The notes below the pieces were generated by a model, which worked only from the letters and a program-made list of their open reading frames with translations, was not told where the DNA came from and made no database searches. A program made the position numbers and the translations under genes. From Pseudoscleropodium purum (Eukaryota > Streptophyta > Bryopsida > Hypnales > Brachytheciaceae): a DNA stretch of 64,000 nt. Each line of letters begins with the position of its first letter. Position 1 is the first letter of the stretch. Shown in pieces: positions 34,987 to 46,745 of the stretch. Where the stretch lies: assembly GCA_963969395.1 (NCBI GenBank), contig OZ017797.1:27466001-27530000 (forward strand), read 5' to 3'.

Positions 34987-35940
34987 ATGCTACTATTGAC
35001 ACTAGACTATCCTCAATTGGACATCCTTGAAGTACAAGGTGTTTCAATTTTTAATGGTTGCTTCAAATAACTCTTCAACTTCCATTGGTTCTTTTTGAAA
35101 ACTAGTATTGAATTTGAGCAAATGCTTTGTCATATTTGTACTAATGAGACATTGTGAAGAATTCTATTTTAGCCCAAGGCAAACTATTGGTGTGTCAAAA
35201 GGTTGAGGATACCTTAACCTTCAAATGACATTTGAGGTGCTTAGAAGGTTGCTTTAACTTGGATTTTGAAATTTTTTTAAATGGGTATCATGTGACTTGT
35301 TCAAATGGCCAATCAATGATGAGCTTCCACCCTACTCGAGGTTGTGGGTAACCTCAAGGCCACTATTCAAATTTTTTTAATCAAACTTTCTAATACAAAA
35401 TTTACAAGTTCAAATTGTGATTCAAACCTTGAGAATTAGATTGATCGATGGATCTTATGAAGACAAAGACAATGATATGAAGGAATTCCACATGTAGTTG
35501 AATATTGTAGAAGAGATTTCTTGAAGATTCTATGAAAACTCATCCCCTTGGACTAAGTCTATCGTTCAAGGGCTGATATCGTGCATTTAGGTCAAATTTG
35601 GCACATGTTTGTCAAAATAATTTAATTTGGCATTTTGACAATTTCACAACTTGATCAAATTTTCTTGATCTTCCTAATTTTTTGACCCCCCTCATTGCAA
35701 TAATGTTTTTCTTTTGTTCATGAGCAATATAAATGTATTCTTTTTTTTTTTTCTAAATTTTTCCAAGAATAATTATTGAATATTGGCAACAATGAAATTT
35801 CTTAGACTTTCAGAAATATTTGTACAATTTTTCATCTTTTACACATGTTTCAATTTTTCCCTAATCATTTACAAAACTGACCTACATAAGTTCTTGAGTT
35901 TTTCCCGAAGGTGAAAAATTTGGAGTGGGGACCATTCTTG
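34987..35940. other. Intergenic DNA upstream of the SPEAR-type gene
   Basis: AT-rich, no frames of note. The composition changes sharply to GC-rich at about 35.95 kb, marking the proximal promoter and leader of the next gene. Confidence 0.45.
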
Positions 35941-36796
35941 CAATAAATACCAGGGTGCACAATAGACCTGGTTCACTTATGCCGAGACCGTATTCTCGGT
36001 ATGGCAGACGATTGAATTGGCAGTAGAAATCGAAAATCTATTTGGGTAAATAATAAATCATTTTTTTTGAAACAGGGGCCCAGTCCTTGCAGAGATGACG
36101 GAAAAGATGACGAGTCGGATTGGGGCCGGGTGACGTAGGATGTGTCTATCGGGCGCCCCCTTAACCCGGCCCGTCATATCCGCGTCTTCTTCGTCGTAAG
36201 GAGCACAGGAGCCCTACCGGCCAGCCAGCGAACTCCAGCCTCCGTCCGCCCAGCTATGGCCCCAGTTGTTGCGTTTCTGCGGGGCCCAGTCGCCTCTTCT
36301 CCCGGCGTGCTTGACCTCTTCCAGTTCTCATTCCTTCGCGGTGGCTCTTAGATCACAAGGAATCCCCCGGACGGACCAAATCAGGCTCAATACTGTTCAC
36401 TGTGGCGCATTTGAGAGATTTTGCAGACCTGGGTTGGTTAGTTGTTGCTTGTTGGCTGTCGTGACGGAGGGGATTGCTCGGCTCCCGAAAGAGACGTGCT
36501 CGAAGGTCGATCTGATGAACCCCGACGCGAGGGCTCCCCTTTTGAAATTGCTCGCGGACTTGTTCCTCTGGAGCATTGCGCATCCGGGATAACCCAATTT
36601 GGGGAGGGATGCTCTTTGTGGTGTTTTAAGGGGGTTTGGAAGTATGAGGAGGAGGAATTCGGGTTTCGCCGGGAGGTATGTTTTGCTTCTGGAGGTGACG
36701 AGGAGCGGTACGACTTGAAGCGGCAAACGGTGTGGTTCTGTGGAGGCGAGGGTTTGGTATCTGGGAGAGAGAACGGGTGGTGGAGTACGAGCGGAG
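35941..36796 (+). promoter_or_regulatory. GC-rich promoter/leader of the SPEAR-type gene with upstream ORFs
   Basis: About 850 bp of CpG-containing, GC-rich DNA directly before the coding exon. ATG-initiated short frames include 36095-36133 (12 codons), 36140-36199 (19 codons) and 36256-36351 (31 codons). Longer frames overlapping this stretch rely on GTG or TTG starts and are not credible genes. The start site and any leader intron cannot be fixed. Confidence 0.5.
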
Positions 36797-39685
36797 ATGG
36801 TTACTTTGTTGATGCGCTCGCCGGAGCTTCCCGTTGGTGAGAAGTTGTCAATGGCGAATGTCGAGCACCAGCAGGAGAAGGCGGGGAGCCAGCAAGCTTC
36901 AACCGAGGTGCGGAGTAGGTCAAGAAAGGGGCGGAATGCGCAAAAGAAGCAGCCGCAGCGCGGGCTGGGAGTGGCCCAGCTGGAGAAGTTGCGGTTGCAG
37001 GAGCAGAGCAAGCTGGAAGCCGCCTGCTTCGCCTCGTTGCAAGGCCTGCCTCCCGCGTATGGGTTCGCGGATCAGAGTGTAGGGGGTATGTGTTTCCAGC
37101 CAATGAAGAGTATCACGATGTCTCATCACCCGAGCGCGCTCTCGTTTTGCAATGATCGCGCGGAGAACGTGTCGCATTACCTCGCCGGAGATTCTCGTCA
37201 CTTCCGGAAAGATGGAGACATGTTCCGGACCATCATATCGTTGGCGAATAGTGACCACTCCACCGCGGGCTCATTTGCGCGACATGGACAAGAGGGCGTG
37301 GCGCTCATGCTCCCTCGCAGTGGGGAAAGCATGGAGCATTCGTATGGAACCACTTCGATGCGGACGGGTCCTAGCTTGGCCTCATGGCCTGGAAGCAAAG
37401 GCCAAGGCTCTTGTGGAACTTATGCGGAGGAGTCTTCTTGTGGCAGGCAACTTCGGGTGGCTCGTCGAGGCTCCCCTCCGAATCCCACAACGAAGTCCTT
37501 ATTCTCCAATGCGTTATCAGCTGGAGGCCACCTAGTTGATAGTCTCGCATCGAACGTGGAGCAGGTGGAAGAGCGCCTGTCAGAGGCGGACAGAGAGTCC
37601 GTCCACAAGTTCCAAGTCCCCAGCAATGGAGTTGGGGATGCTGCCGGGGTGGAGGATACCAAGCTCCTCCCAGCAGCTGGGAAGTATGGGACAGGGTCGC
37701 TCTTCACTTCGAACGGTATACAGTGTTTTGAATCCTCTTCAGGTCCTGCCAAATTGCGCCACCTCTCACAAGATCGAACTGAATTACCACCAGTGGTACT
37801 CTCTCATCCTTTCTCCACGCAAATTTATACCAGATCTGCGAGTTTGTTGCCTCATAATGCTGTGTTGTAGACCTCGATTTCTGCCATGGGAGTAGAAATC
37901 GTTTGGAAATGGTAGTGAGGCATCCAGCATGAATATCAGGCATTTCATTTTCAGTATGGAATTTTCCAACGCGTGGTTTCAGGACTGGAATTTGAATTGT
38001 GACCTGTTTTTTTGTGTACATTGCAGGTTGGCTTGGCTAAAAATTTCGGCAGACCAAAGGAGCTCTCTTCTTTCCAAAGCTTTTCAAGCAATAATACATG
38101 GCTTGCCACCGAGAAGGTTGCTACCATGCTAACTCAGCTTTTTTGAGGCTATCTTGACCTGCGCATATGTTTATGAATTGTTTGTGAGCATTTAAGTGAG
38201 GTTAGATATACTTAGCCTGGCAACCTCAGGTGGACGGCTGAGAATGGTCGAATACAGTAAGCGCAGGGTCAGGATTTGATAAGTCCTCTTTTAACAGTTT
38301 GTGCTCTGTACCTTTCTCCATAAGATGCTCTCTAATGGTTACTGGTTTGTGTGATGAACACAGATATGCGGGCAGAAGCGACCATGGAACGACCTTGCAG
38401 TGAATACTAGCAAATATATGCACTCCGAGAGTCTGGATCTGAACGCGACTGCTGGTGAGGTTGAGGTCCCGCACGATGCCGGTGTAGCCCACGGTCTTGA
38501 GAGCCCAGTGGGAGTACATGATGCACCTGGAATATCTCGGTACAGTCCTTGACCATGAAATTCTGATTCTCTTAGCTTTGGATTAGTGACAATTCATTTC
38601 AGGAACCTCTGCAGTTATGAGCTGTGGTTCACCGGTTTGTGAGTCTTTCTGCGGGTGCAACTTGTTCGTCTAAGAAGCGATACTCCTATTTCGGCTTGAA
38701 AGCTCGTGAATCATGGTATCTCTCCTAAGTGAGTAGATAAGTCTAGTTCATGTCTTTTTAGGGGGCTTGTTTTTGGACTCCTTGTTTCTTTGTAATGATT
38801 GCTGGTTATCACGATTGTTTACGATAACTTGTCTACACACTGCAGGAGTGGCCTTGGTTACGCCTTACCTCTTCTCAAGGACAAAGTATGTGCTTCCTGG
38901 CAAGAAACTGAAGTCCAGAACTTAAGTACAACCACAGATGTTGGCTTCCATTCTGGGGATTCCTTCTTGAAAGTTAGTTGTCCACCACAATCCCGGATCA
39001 AGGATTGTTGCTCGAGCGTGTGTTCACCCTGTGGATCGCCTGTTACCAGACGGAGATGCTTGTCAAGTCCTGAATGTCATGCTCCAGTAGGAAACGAGCA
39101 TGAGACATCTGGTGACTTCCTCACTTTAGGGATTTCTAGCCGTTCCTATCCCACCAGCCCGCAATATGAAGTGAACAGCAAAGAATCAACGAGCCCTGAC
39201 ATGGTCCATCAAGCCAAGCGGGCGATGAATTCTGAAGCAGAAGTTGATAACTCGCTTCACCTTCAGATGTCGAATCGTCACCAGGTAAAGTTTGTCGTTT
39301 TGATTTTGTACGTGTCGCGATTGACAGTTCCTAGCAGTGTTCCAAAGCTATTTGGTAAGATCTTATGGGGTAAAAGACTCGTTTGTATTCATTGTAAACT
39401 CACTAATATTTGGCATCTAGAAGGCTGTTTATATGGAAATAGGCTGATTTAGCAATTGAGTTGTTGCTCACCCTCTGTATGCATTCATTGCAGGAGAGTG
39501 CTCCCTCTGTCACGGGTGGTGTCTATTCCCCTTCCTGCACGGACAACAGTTTCTTCAGTGCTGTGGGCCTCAGCTGCAGATTCACCTCCACGTCTTCCAG
39601 TAACGTGACAGAGGACTGCCCTAAACAAATTGGAACTGAAGAGAGGCGAGAGTTCTTGGATTTAAGGCTCAAGCTGACACTGTAG
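36797..39685 (+). CDS. SPEAR/SPOROCYTELESS-like EAR-motif transcriptional repressor, five exons
   Basis: Exons read from the sequence: 36797-37795, 38027-38116, 38364-38539, 38846-39284, 39494-39685. All introns are GT-AG and the phases agree (0, 0, 2, 0). The protein has about 631 residues, or 613 from the in-frame ATG at 36851. Near the N-terminus is KKQPQRGLGVAQLEKLRLQE, the SPEAR motif of the SPL/NZZ and TIE family, which in Arabidopsis binds TCP factors. The last residues are EFLDLRLKLTL, an LxLxL EAR motif that recruits TOPLESS-type co-repressors. GQKRPWNDL begins near the start of exon 3 and GDFLTLG lies in exon 4. The rest is low-complexity and probably disordered. It should act in the nucleus as a repressor adaptor. 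At about 630 residues it is roughly twice the length usual for flowering-plant relatives. The donor at 37795 could alternatively be 37792. No in-frame ATG exists upstream of 36797. Confidence 0.85.
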
Positions 39686-40440
39686 CTTTCTTCGTCGATC
39701 GTTGAAAGCTAAGTGATGGACATGTTCGATTGTTCGATTTTTCTATGAGTGCCATTTCTTGGAACAAATTAGGGCTTTGGGACAGTTGTAAATCAAAGCA
39801 GGCATCTCACTGGAAGTATAGTGCCATGCTCAATAGGGATAAGGATTATAATGCTTCATCTTTTTGTACAGAAGGGTGTTCCCAACTTCTATGACTGCTC
39901 AAGTAGTTTTTGTTGTATCATGGGATATGCAAACAATATCATATCAGTAACAGCAACAAATATGCAAAACCTCTTTTTATTTCAAGTTCAACTATAATTT
40001 TGTGTGAATGCAGAGAAGAGCCTTCTTTGATATCTTGTTGAGAATGCCTTTCGACTTTATGAAGCACGGTACCAGTACTTCAAGCTATTAATATGAGGTG
40101 TAACTCATGCCGTTATGAGCTCTTGGAATGTGAATAGATTATTTAGTTTACCTTTCTATCCTCCACCAATCTCTGGTGTAATTTGGAGGAAATGCAGTTT
40201 CTGTGGGTAAATTTACGGTAAGTAGGTTGAGCAATGATTTCTTTTGACACATGTGATGTCTTTAGAAGAATCCCGATTCTGACAAGAAACTCAACGAGAC
40301 AGTTCTACTGCCAGCCGCCTTCAACAGTGAGATTCGATCAGTTGGAATGTCCGAACAGACAGCGTCTGCTACCACTGGCAATTGTACCCGACTCCACGGT
40401 GAAGTACGGTATTGTGCTTGAATGAGCTCAGTCTCATCTC
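39686..40440 (+). other. Probable 3' untranslated and downstream region of the SPEAR-type gene
   Basis: Composition intermediate between exon and spacer. The ATG frame at 40234-40425 (63 codons) has no recognisable domain. AATAATATAA at about 40440 is one possible poly(A) signal; the true end is unknown. Confidence 0.35.
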
Positions 40441-40508
40441 AATAATATAACTTTGCAACTGCAACACTACTCATTAGGGCCTACCGACCTGCAGTGTAAC
40501 TTAATCTG

Positions 40509-40622
40509 CCAAAATGGGAGGGAGTCTATCACATGCAAAATTACTGTAGTGGTGCATATTTTAGAACTGGAATGTACACCATTAGTATAATTTGCATGTC
40601 ATGGGCTGGCTCCCCTTTTGCC
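40509..40622. mobile_element. Family S MITE, copy 3 (core)
   Basis: GCCAAAATGGGAGGGAGTC..CACATGCAAAATTACTGTAG on the left is complementary to CATTAGTATAATTTGCATG..GGCTCCCCTTTTGCC on the right. Related to the copies at 7240 and 40762. Outer ends are not well defined. Confidence 0.5.
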
Positions 40623-40761
40623 TGTGTTGGGCAGAGTTATCTAGACCAAAATACAGGGTCGTGAGGGTTGAATTCCCAAAATCAGATTCCCCTGACAACC
40701 AAAAAACAGACTCTCCATTCCATTATTCATTGGTAGGCTTCACCGGCCCTAACTCCACATA

Positions 40762-40918
40762 AGGTAACCCTGTCTATGACAGTCCAAATGGGAGATTGTC
40801 CAGCACATGCAAAATTGTACTAACAGTGTACATTAGAGTTCTTGAAATGTGTATCACTAGAATATTTCTGCTTGTGATGGACTAGCTCCCATTTGGACTG
40901 TCATAGGTCGGTTTACCT
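40762..40918. mobile_element. Family S MITE, copy 2 (157 bp), TA-flanked
   Basis: Left AGGTAACCCTGTCTATGACA with GTCCAAATGGGAG; right complement CTCCCATTTGGACTGTCATA with GGTCGGTTTACCT. TA at both borders (40760-40761, 40919-40920). Inner motif CACATGCAAAATTGTACTAA as in other copies. Confidence 0.7.
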
Positions 40919-40933
40919 TAGAAGTTGGCCCTA

Positions 40934-41205
40934 AGGTGGGTACTTTCAAAACCGCCACTTTTTGCTATTGAACCTATTTGCTATTCTGAGATTGGTCAAA
41001 TTTTCATATATTCTTGTTGGCAAGTGAAAAGAGGTTCCAATACACTAAAGAACGTGGCATTTGGATACTATGCGCAAAAGTTATTAAGGAACAAAGTTTG
41101 ATTCTAAAAACGTTTCTTCCACATAGGTACATAATTGACTTTGGAGATGTGCACATAATGTAAATTGCGGTTTAAGGTTAGTGACACATTTGGGTGTACT
41201 TACCT
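40934..41205. mobile_element. Family M MITE, copy 1 (272 bp), TA-flanked
   Basis: Left AGGTGGGTACTTTCAAAACC with GCCAC; right GCGGTTTAAGGTTAGTGACA with TTTGGGTGTACTTACCT. TA at both borders (40932-40933, 41206-41207). The inner block TTGTTGGCAAGTGAAA..GAGGTTCCAA is shared by copies at 50512, 53218 and 58974. It lies next to two family S copies. Confidence 0.7.
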
Positions 41206-41975
41206 TAACTTTTAGGTAGGAATTCCACTATAAACAGTTTACATATAAGGTAGGAATCCCATGGTAGACCATTTTTTCAATGCTCATACATATAGGTATT
41301 GGTTTACAATTATTTCTTTTACAAAAGAACAAATCAAGATTAGTTTCACTTGTATTTTGGCCAACTCAAATTTGAAAAAAAAGTTACACATTATAGATGG
41401 TCAAAACAAAACATATAGCTTCCTATTGTAAATTCTAGGGGGACTATTCTTGTCCTTTGGGATTCTAATGTATTTCTCTTGCTTTCCTACAAGGTTCCAG
41501 TGGAAATCCAAAAGCATCTCTTTATTTAGTGAAACAATGAATGAGCCTTTTGCCATGTGTAGAAGCCCCATAAGTGTGTTCATTGAATTCATTAAATGGT
41601 AACTTTCCAACCCAATTCAAAAACTTTGAGCCCCAATTTTACACTCAATGCAATAAAAGCTACATCAAATTGCAACATATCTAGATTGGATTCAAAAGTA
41701 GAACTTTGAATTGGGTTGTAGACCATAATGGATATGCTTATTTTTATTACCATGTGACATACAATACTTTACTCGTGGAAACCATGCTTGTAATAAGACT
41801 AAAGTTCACCACCACTTGGTAGAATTTGGGCACACTAGTGAATTAAATGGTTCCCAGATTTGTTTCCAACAAGTGCTAGATTTGACACAAGCATGTCTAG
41901 ATTCTTTTCAAGCCATAATCTATTTTGCTTCAAAAACTCCACACCTATATGCTTACTCCTAATAGTTTCACTTAA

Positions 41976-43020
41976 CCCCTAAAGGACCAAATAATGTTTT
42001 TTTGGCAACACAACAATTTTAGACAACTCACTAAGACTAACAAAATATATACTATATTTTTTGAATTTTTTTGGTTGTAGGGATGAAGAATACCTTGCCA
42101 TTCCACCAAAAAAATTTACAATTGAATTTTCCCATGAGAAATTATGGGAGAAAGTGCCGTTTTTGATGGGTTGTTTTACCTCCTACCACCTTTCTTGTAC
42201 AAAAATCTTCTCTTCTCATTTCTATGTATGCCAAATAAGTGACTTTTGAAGCTTGTGAGATAGTTGCCAAATATTTTGGTTTCTTTGAAATTAATGCCAA
42301 ACTTCCTAAAACTATATTTTATGGAATAAGGAAACATCTTGAAAATTGAGGGATTGTGATCTACAACAAGTGATTCATGATGAGTTAGGCATAACTAACG
42401 TTGATCCTGCCTCCTCCCATGCCAAGCCTAATATGTCCAATTGTCTTTTACTTCAACTTGGCCATAGATTGATTAAGCTTGCTAAAGCTTGATATTTTGG
42501 ACAATTATTTCCTTCTCTTTTTAGACTAGTTGAAACCTAGATCTCCATTGTTTACATTTTGAAGAGATTGTTGTATATGCAAGCCATAAATTGTTGAAAA
42601 AAGGGCTTTGCATGAGAATTTTCTTGAAACTAGTTCCCTATTGTAATTTTTTGGTACATGTTCTCCAATTTGAAATGGTATTAATTTTCTTGAACATGTA
42701 GCTAACATGTGTCACAAAAATAAATAAATAAAATTTCTAGCAAAAAAGTGAATTTAAGTTGTGCAAAAGCCTTCGCGTATTAGACTTGCGTGGAATTTGG
42801 ATGCCCCAAAAACATTTTTTTCAACTTTTCAACACTACAATATACAATTTGTATAGTCAAAACCTCCCATTTTCTTATTACAATTTAATGAAGTAGTCTA
42901 CCGCCAGATCTTATGGTAAGATACAACAAGATTTCATTCATCATTTTTTGAAGGCCTTTGCCATCAAAATGACTCATTTTTAATGTTTTTTGGTGAAACA
43001 TAGTCAAAAAACCATAGGGG
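41976..43020 (-). mobile_element. Family P element, about 1.05 kb, reverse orientation
   Basis: CCCCTAAAGGACCAAATAAT with GGCAACACAACAATTTTAGA after TTAA (41972-41975) corresponds to the right-type end of other copies. The opposite end reads ACATAGTCAAAAAACCATAG with GGG before CTAA (43021-43024), the complement of the usual left end. The interior has no coding frame. Confidence 0.55.
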
Positions 43021-43372
43021 CTAAAAATTATGCATGGATCATAGGTAGTCCAAATTTCCAAAAATTTGAAGGTTTGTTATACATAGCAACCTAGAAGAAT
43101 CATTTACCAATGGCTTTCAAACAAAAGTTCAAAATTGTGACCCATAAGTTACATATTTTTTTATTAGTAACTCTCTTAAGGTGGTTACAAATTAAAGGTA
43201 ATCCACATTTTCAAAAATGTGAAGGTTTGTTACAAAGGACAATTTAGAAGAATTAACTAATAATGAATTTCAAACAAAATTTATAGATTATGAACTACAT
43301 ATTATAGTGTGTAATTATACTAACTAATTTTAATAAATAAAACTTGAAATAAAATATTCAAAAATTTTATAA

Positions 43373-43913
43373 CCCCTAAAGGATCAAAGTACATTTATAG
43401 TTTATAGTATAAATTGTCAAAAATCATCACTTTTTAGGTCATGAAAAAAATGAAAAAAAACTTCTTTTTGAAATTCAATTGTAAAAATTAGTACGAGACT
43501 ACCATAGAAATGTGGACAAACTTTTTAGAAACTTTGACCACATGGATTTAAAGATTATAGCATTTGAAGTAAAATTGAAAAATAAATTCCAACCCTATAC
43601 AATAGGGTCAACAAACTTTAACTCCTTCTAGAGTGATATTTTGTACTACAAATGGATATTTTTATAATTGCATCTAATATCATATGGATCACAAACTCAC
43701 AAAATTTCAAAGGTAGAAGAAGAAATTTACATATGTTGCCTAAACTTGTCCACTTTGCTTGAAAAACTTTGGACATCACAACTTTTGATCCAAGAATTCA
43801 TCCATAAAAATTATATTCCTGTATATGGGAAATATGTCCACAACTTTGAGAAAGTTTGACATGAAACCCAAATTTTCAATTGGTTGTTCAACAACCATTT
43901 AGTCCTTTAAGGG
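43373..43913 (+). mobile_element. Family P element, 541 bp, internally deleted
   Basis: CCCCTAAAGGATCAAAG after ATAA (43369-43372), right AGTCCTTTAAGGG before TTAA (43914-43917). The left half aligns with the 917-bp copy (TCACTTTTTAG.., then an ACCACATGGATTTAAAGATT-type block), and the right half is shortened. Confidence 0.55.
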
Positions 43914-44034
43914 TTAAAATTGATTTTGGATTGAATAGTCAATGTTTTTTTTATAAAGGATACCTTTCTTCTAATATTAGAATGTTAAACTCAGATTATG
44001 ATGTTTTTTTAAGATATTTCTTGAGTTAACTTTT

Positions 44035-44292
44035 TGAATTCATTTTTGAAGAACCATTTTTTAATAGGAAAAGTTAGACTATTGAGGTCTAATATACCTA
44101 GACTCCTTGACCTATAGAGTATTTGTTCTATGGTCATAAATGAATTTTTGTGTGTATATGTATATATATATTTGAAAACTAACACAAAAATCTACAAAAA
44201 ATTGAAAATGAAAAAATTAGGTTTCTATGTGCGTAAGGAAAATGTTTGCATTCATTTATTATTTGAAATTTGAATGCGTAGTTCATAAGGGA
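44035..44292 (+). mobile_element. Fragment related to the family P copy at 24868
   Basis: GAACCATTTTTTAATAGGAA then TTATTATTTGAAATTTGAAT..TTCATAAGGG parallels the right part of 24868-25541. No intact terminus. Confidence 0.35.
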
Positions 44293-46485
44293 TAAGTCTA
44301 ATCTCAAAATACAACAATTTTGCTATTACAAAACTACAATTGTTTTACTCATCAGCTCGCAAGTTGATGTTTAATATTTGGTATAGGTTCAATCAAATTT
44401 AAATAATATAACAAACTTGCCATTTCCATGTTCACATGCTAGCATTATTGTAAATTAAACTAAAAATAAACAAGAAACTACACCAATATCTAATTACATT
44501 GAAGTGTTTGCTTGAACAAGTGTTACTCAAGCAAGTCAATTTGGTCAAAACTTGACCAAGTGGATGACTTTTCAAATATAATTTAATGTATATTAAGACC
44601 AAGGGAAAGAAAGAAAAAACTTCATGTACCTTTTGTTTTTCTTTGATCTTATTTGTCATTACTTAGGTCATTGTTGTTCATCTCCATTGGGCCTAATGTA
44701 GATGGAAATTGGTCCTTTGGCCTTTTAGGTTGTCTAATATATGCCTTACATAAAAGAAAGTTAAATTTCAATGTTTACATCTTGAAGGCATAAAAACATT
44801 TTGAAATGTCCAATGTATTATTTACATAAATTAGTATAAATGTGAAAAAAATAGCATGTGCCAATGTTACTAGGGCCAAAAAAACTATGGAAAATGTTGC
44901 TTGTTGTTTTTAGAGAAATGAAGTACCAACTACCAAAGTGGTTATAAGAAGATATTCAATAGCTATAATTGTCACTCCAATCATTGAATATAGCTAGGCT
45001 CATCATATTATCAAATAAAAAAATTATAGTAGAAAAAATAACATATATAATTTTACAAGTTTTCCCAAATCAATCTAATAAGAAAATAGTATTATTATAG
45101 ATTGTCAAGGAATAACATTAGTAGCTTCCTATTGCAAGCAATATCACAATAAAGGGGATTATTCTTGCTTTTTTAAATTCTATTTGAACTCAATTAAGTT
45201 GTTGTATCCCTATGATGATTATCTAAAAGTATCATTCGAAGATGTTCAATATCCCTTAAAAGTCTAAAGTCTTGATCAATGAATGTCTACTATTTCAAAT
45301 TCACCATTTCTTATCCCAATGTGATTATTTTTTGTTCTTTACAACTCATTGTATTTTACACAAGTGTATCACATTGCACTTTTGACTACATTTAGATGCA
45401 TAAAAGTGACATTAGGACATTCAATATGTCTTTCAATTAGAAGGATAATGATAATAAAAATGTCTACTTTCCTATAATATCTAATGACATTTAATTTATT
45501 GAACAATGTTAGTGATGAAATAATCTCTTAAATAAATCTTTAGAAAGATGTTCTAATTCAATAAACAAAGTTGAAATTTATACAATCATTCAACAATATT
45601 GAATGAATAATGATTATCAAAAATTGATGATTGAATTCTCCAACTTTAAAAACAAATTCAATACATTTTCTTTTTCTAATAGATATATTATAAATTGGAT
45701 TTTTGTGAAGTGGCATTATTTGCGAGGTGAAAATGGTTGTTATCAATAGTTCTAAGAATTTTGTTGTTTGAAAGAAAATTGTCAAAAATTACACCGGCCT
45801 TTCAAAAAAAATTAAATTTTTTTATGAAGTGGACCATGATAATTTTTTTTTAATTTTGATTTTTTTTTTGTGTGTGTTGGGGATCAATTATGTGCATCAT
45901 GAACCGTAGTCTTCATACAAAAAATCACCCCTAAAAATGCATTATATAAAATTGAACATTGTTAGTTACAATAAATATTTCAAATGTAAGGACATTGAGA
46001 TATAACAATTGTCTATATTGCAAGCTATATTCTTTTTGAAATGGCTAATGTTATCCCATGGTCTCAATTCCAAAAAAAATTCAAATATTGTGAGAACCAA
46101 CATCATTTGCATATTTGTCAAATTGTTGATATTTTAATTTCTATAAATGTCAATTTCCTTCAATTTTTAGTGTACAACACTCCGAAATGATGTGTACCAT
46201 CGTGCAAAGGCACAAAAGATTTTTTTGGAAGTTATAAGAAAAATTTGACAAAAGATAAAGTAATTCCAAATCATGGTCAACAAAATTGAGTTTTAGACAT
46301 GGCTAACTTTGAAATTAGTTTTTTTTCAAATAACAAATAATTTTTTCTTCAAACTTCCATGGTAATGGGTGGTATGTTGCATACTACAACTTCCATGTAT
46401 CAAATTTTGAACAACCATTTCAGATTTGTACTCAGTTTTGGGAGCTAGTGGAAATAGAGGTATTGTAGTTATTAGGCACTCAAGG
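44293..46485. other. AT-rich intergenic DNA, nothing recognised
   Basis: Only short low-complexity frames; no clear repeats identified over about 2.2 kb. Confidence 0.45.
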
Positions 46486-46745
46486 TGTATAGTGACCTCC
46501 CCCCCTCAATTTTTATTTTACCACCCCCACCTATCATTTAGAATTTGATTAAATTTTTTTTATCTCAACCCCCCCCCCCTCTTGTAATCTTTAGAATCAA
46601 AGTTCTTGACAAACAATATGGGACAATTGATCCCATATCCAATATTGTATCCGTATTCAGTACCCGTATTTAGTACTCATATCCAGTATCCATACCCGTA
46701 TTCATATTCATATTCAGTATTGGTATTTTATATTTGAACGGCTCA
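46486..46745. repeat. C-runs followed by imperfect GTATTCA/TATCC repeats
   Basis: C7- and C9-type runs (near 46500, 46522 and 46569) precede 46635-46735, where CATATCCAATATTGTATCCG, TATTCAGTACCCG and TATTTAGTACTC-type words alternate. The order resembles 18041-18300. Confidence 0.45.

Noticed and set aside
36740..36796. Longer start (GTG) for the SPEAR-type protein
   Set aside because: The codon at 36740 is GTG; the first in-frame ATG is 36797.
36142..36840. Overlapping 69-132 codon frames before the SPEAR-type gene
   Set aside because: They use GTG or TTG starts, have no domain, and lie in GC-rich leader sequence where stops are rare; treated as leader with short ATG-initiated upstream frames.
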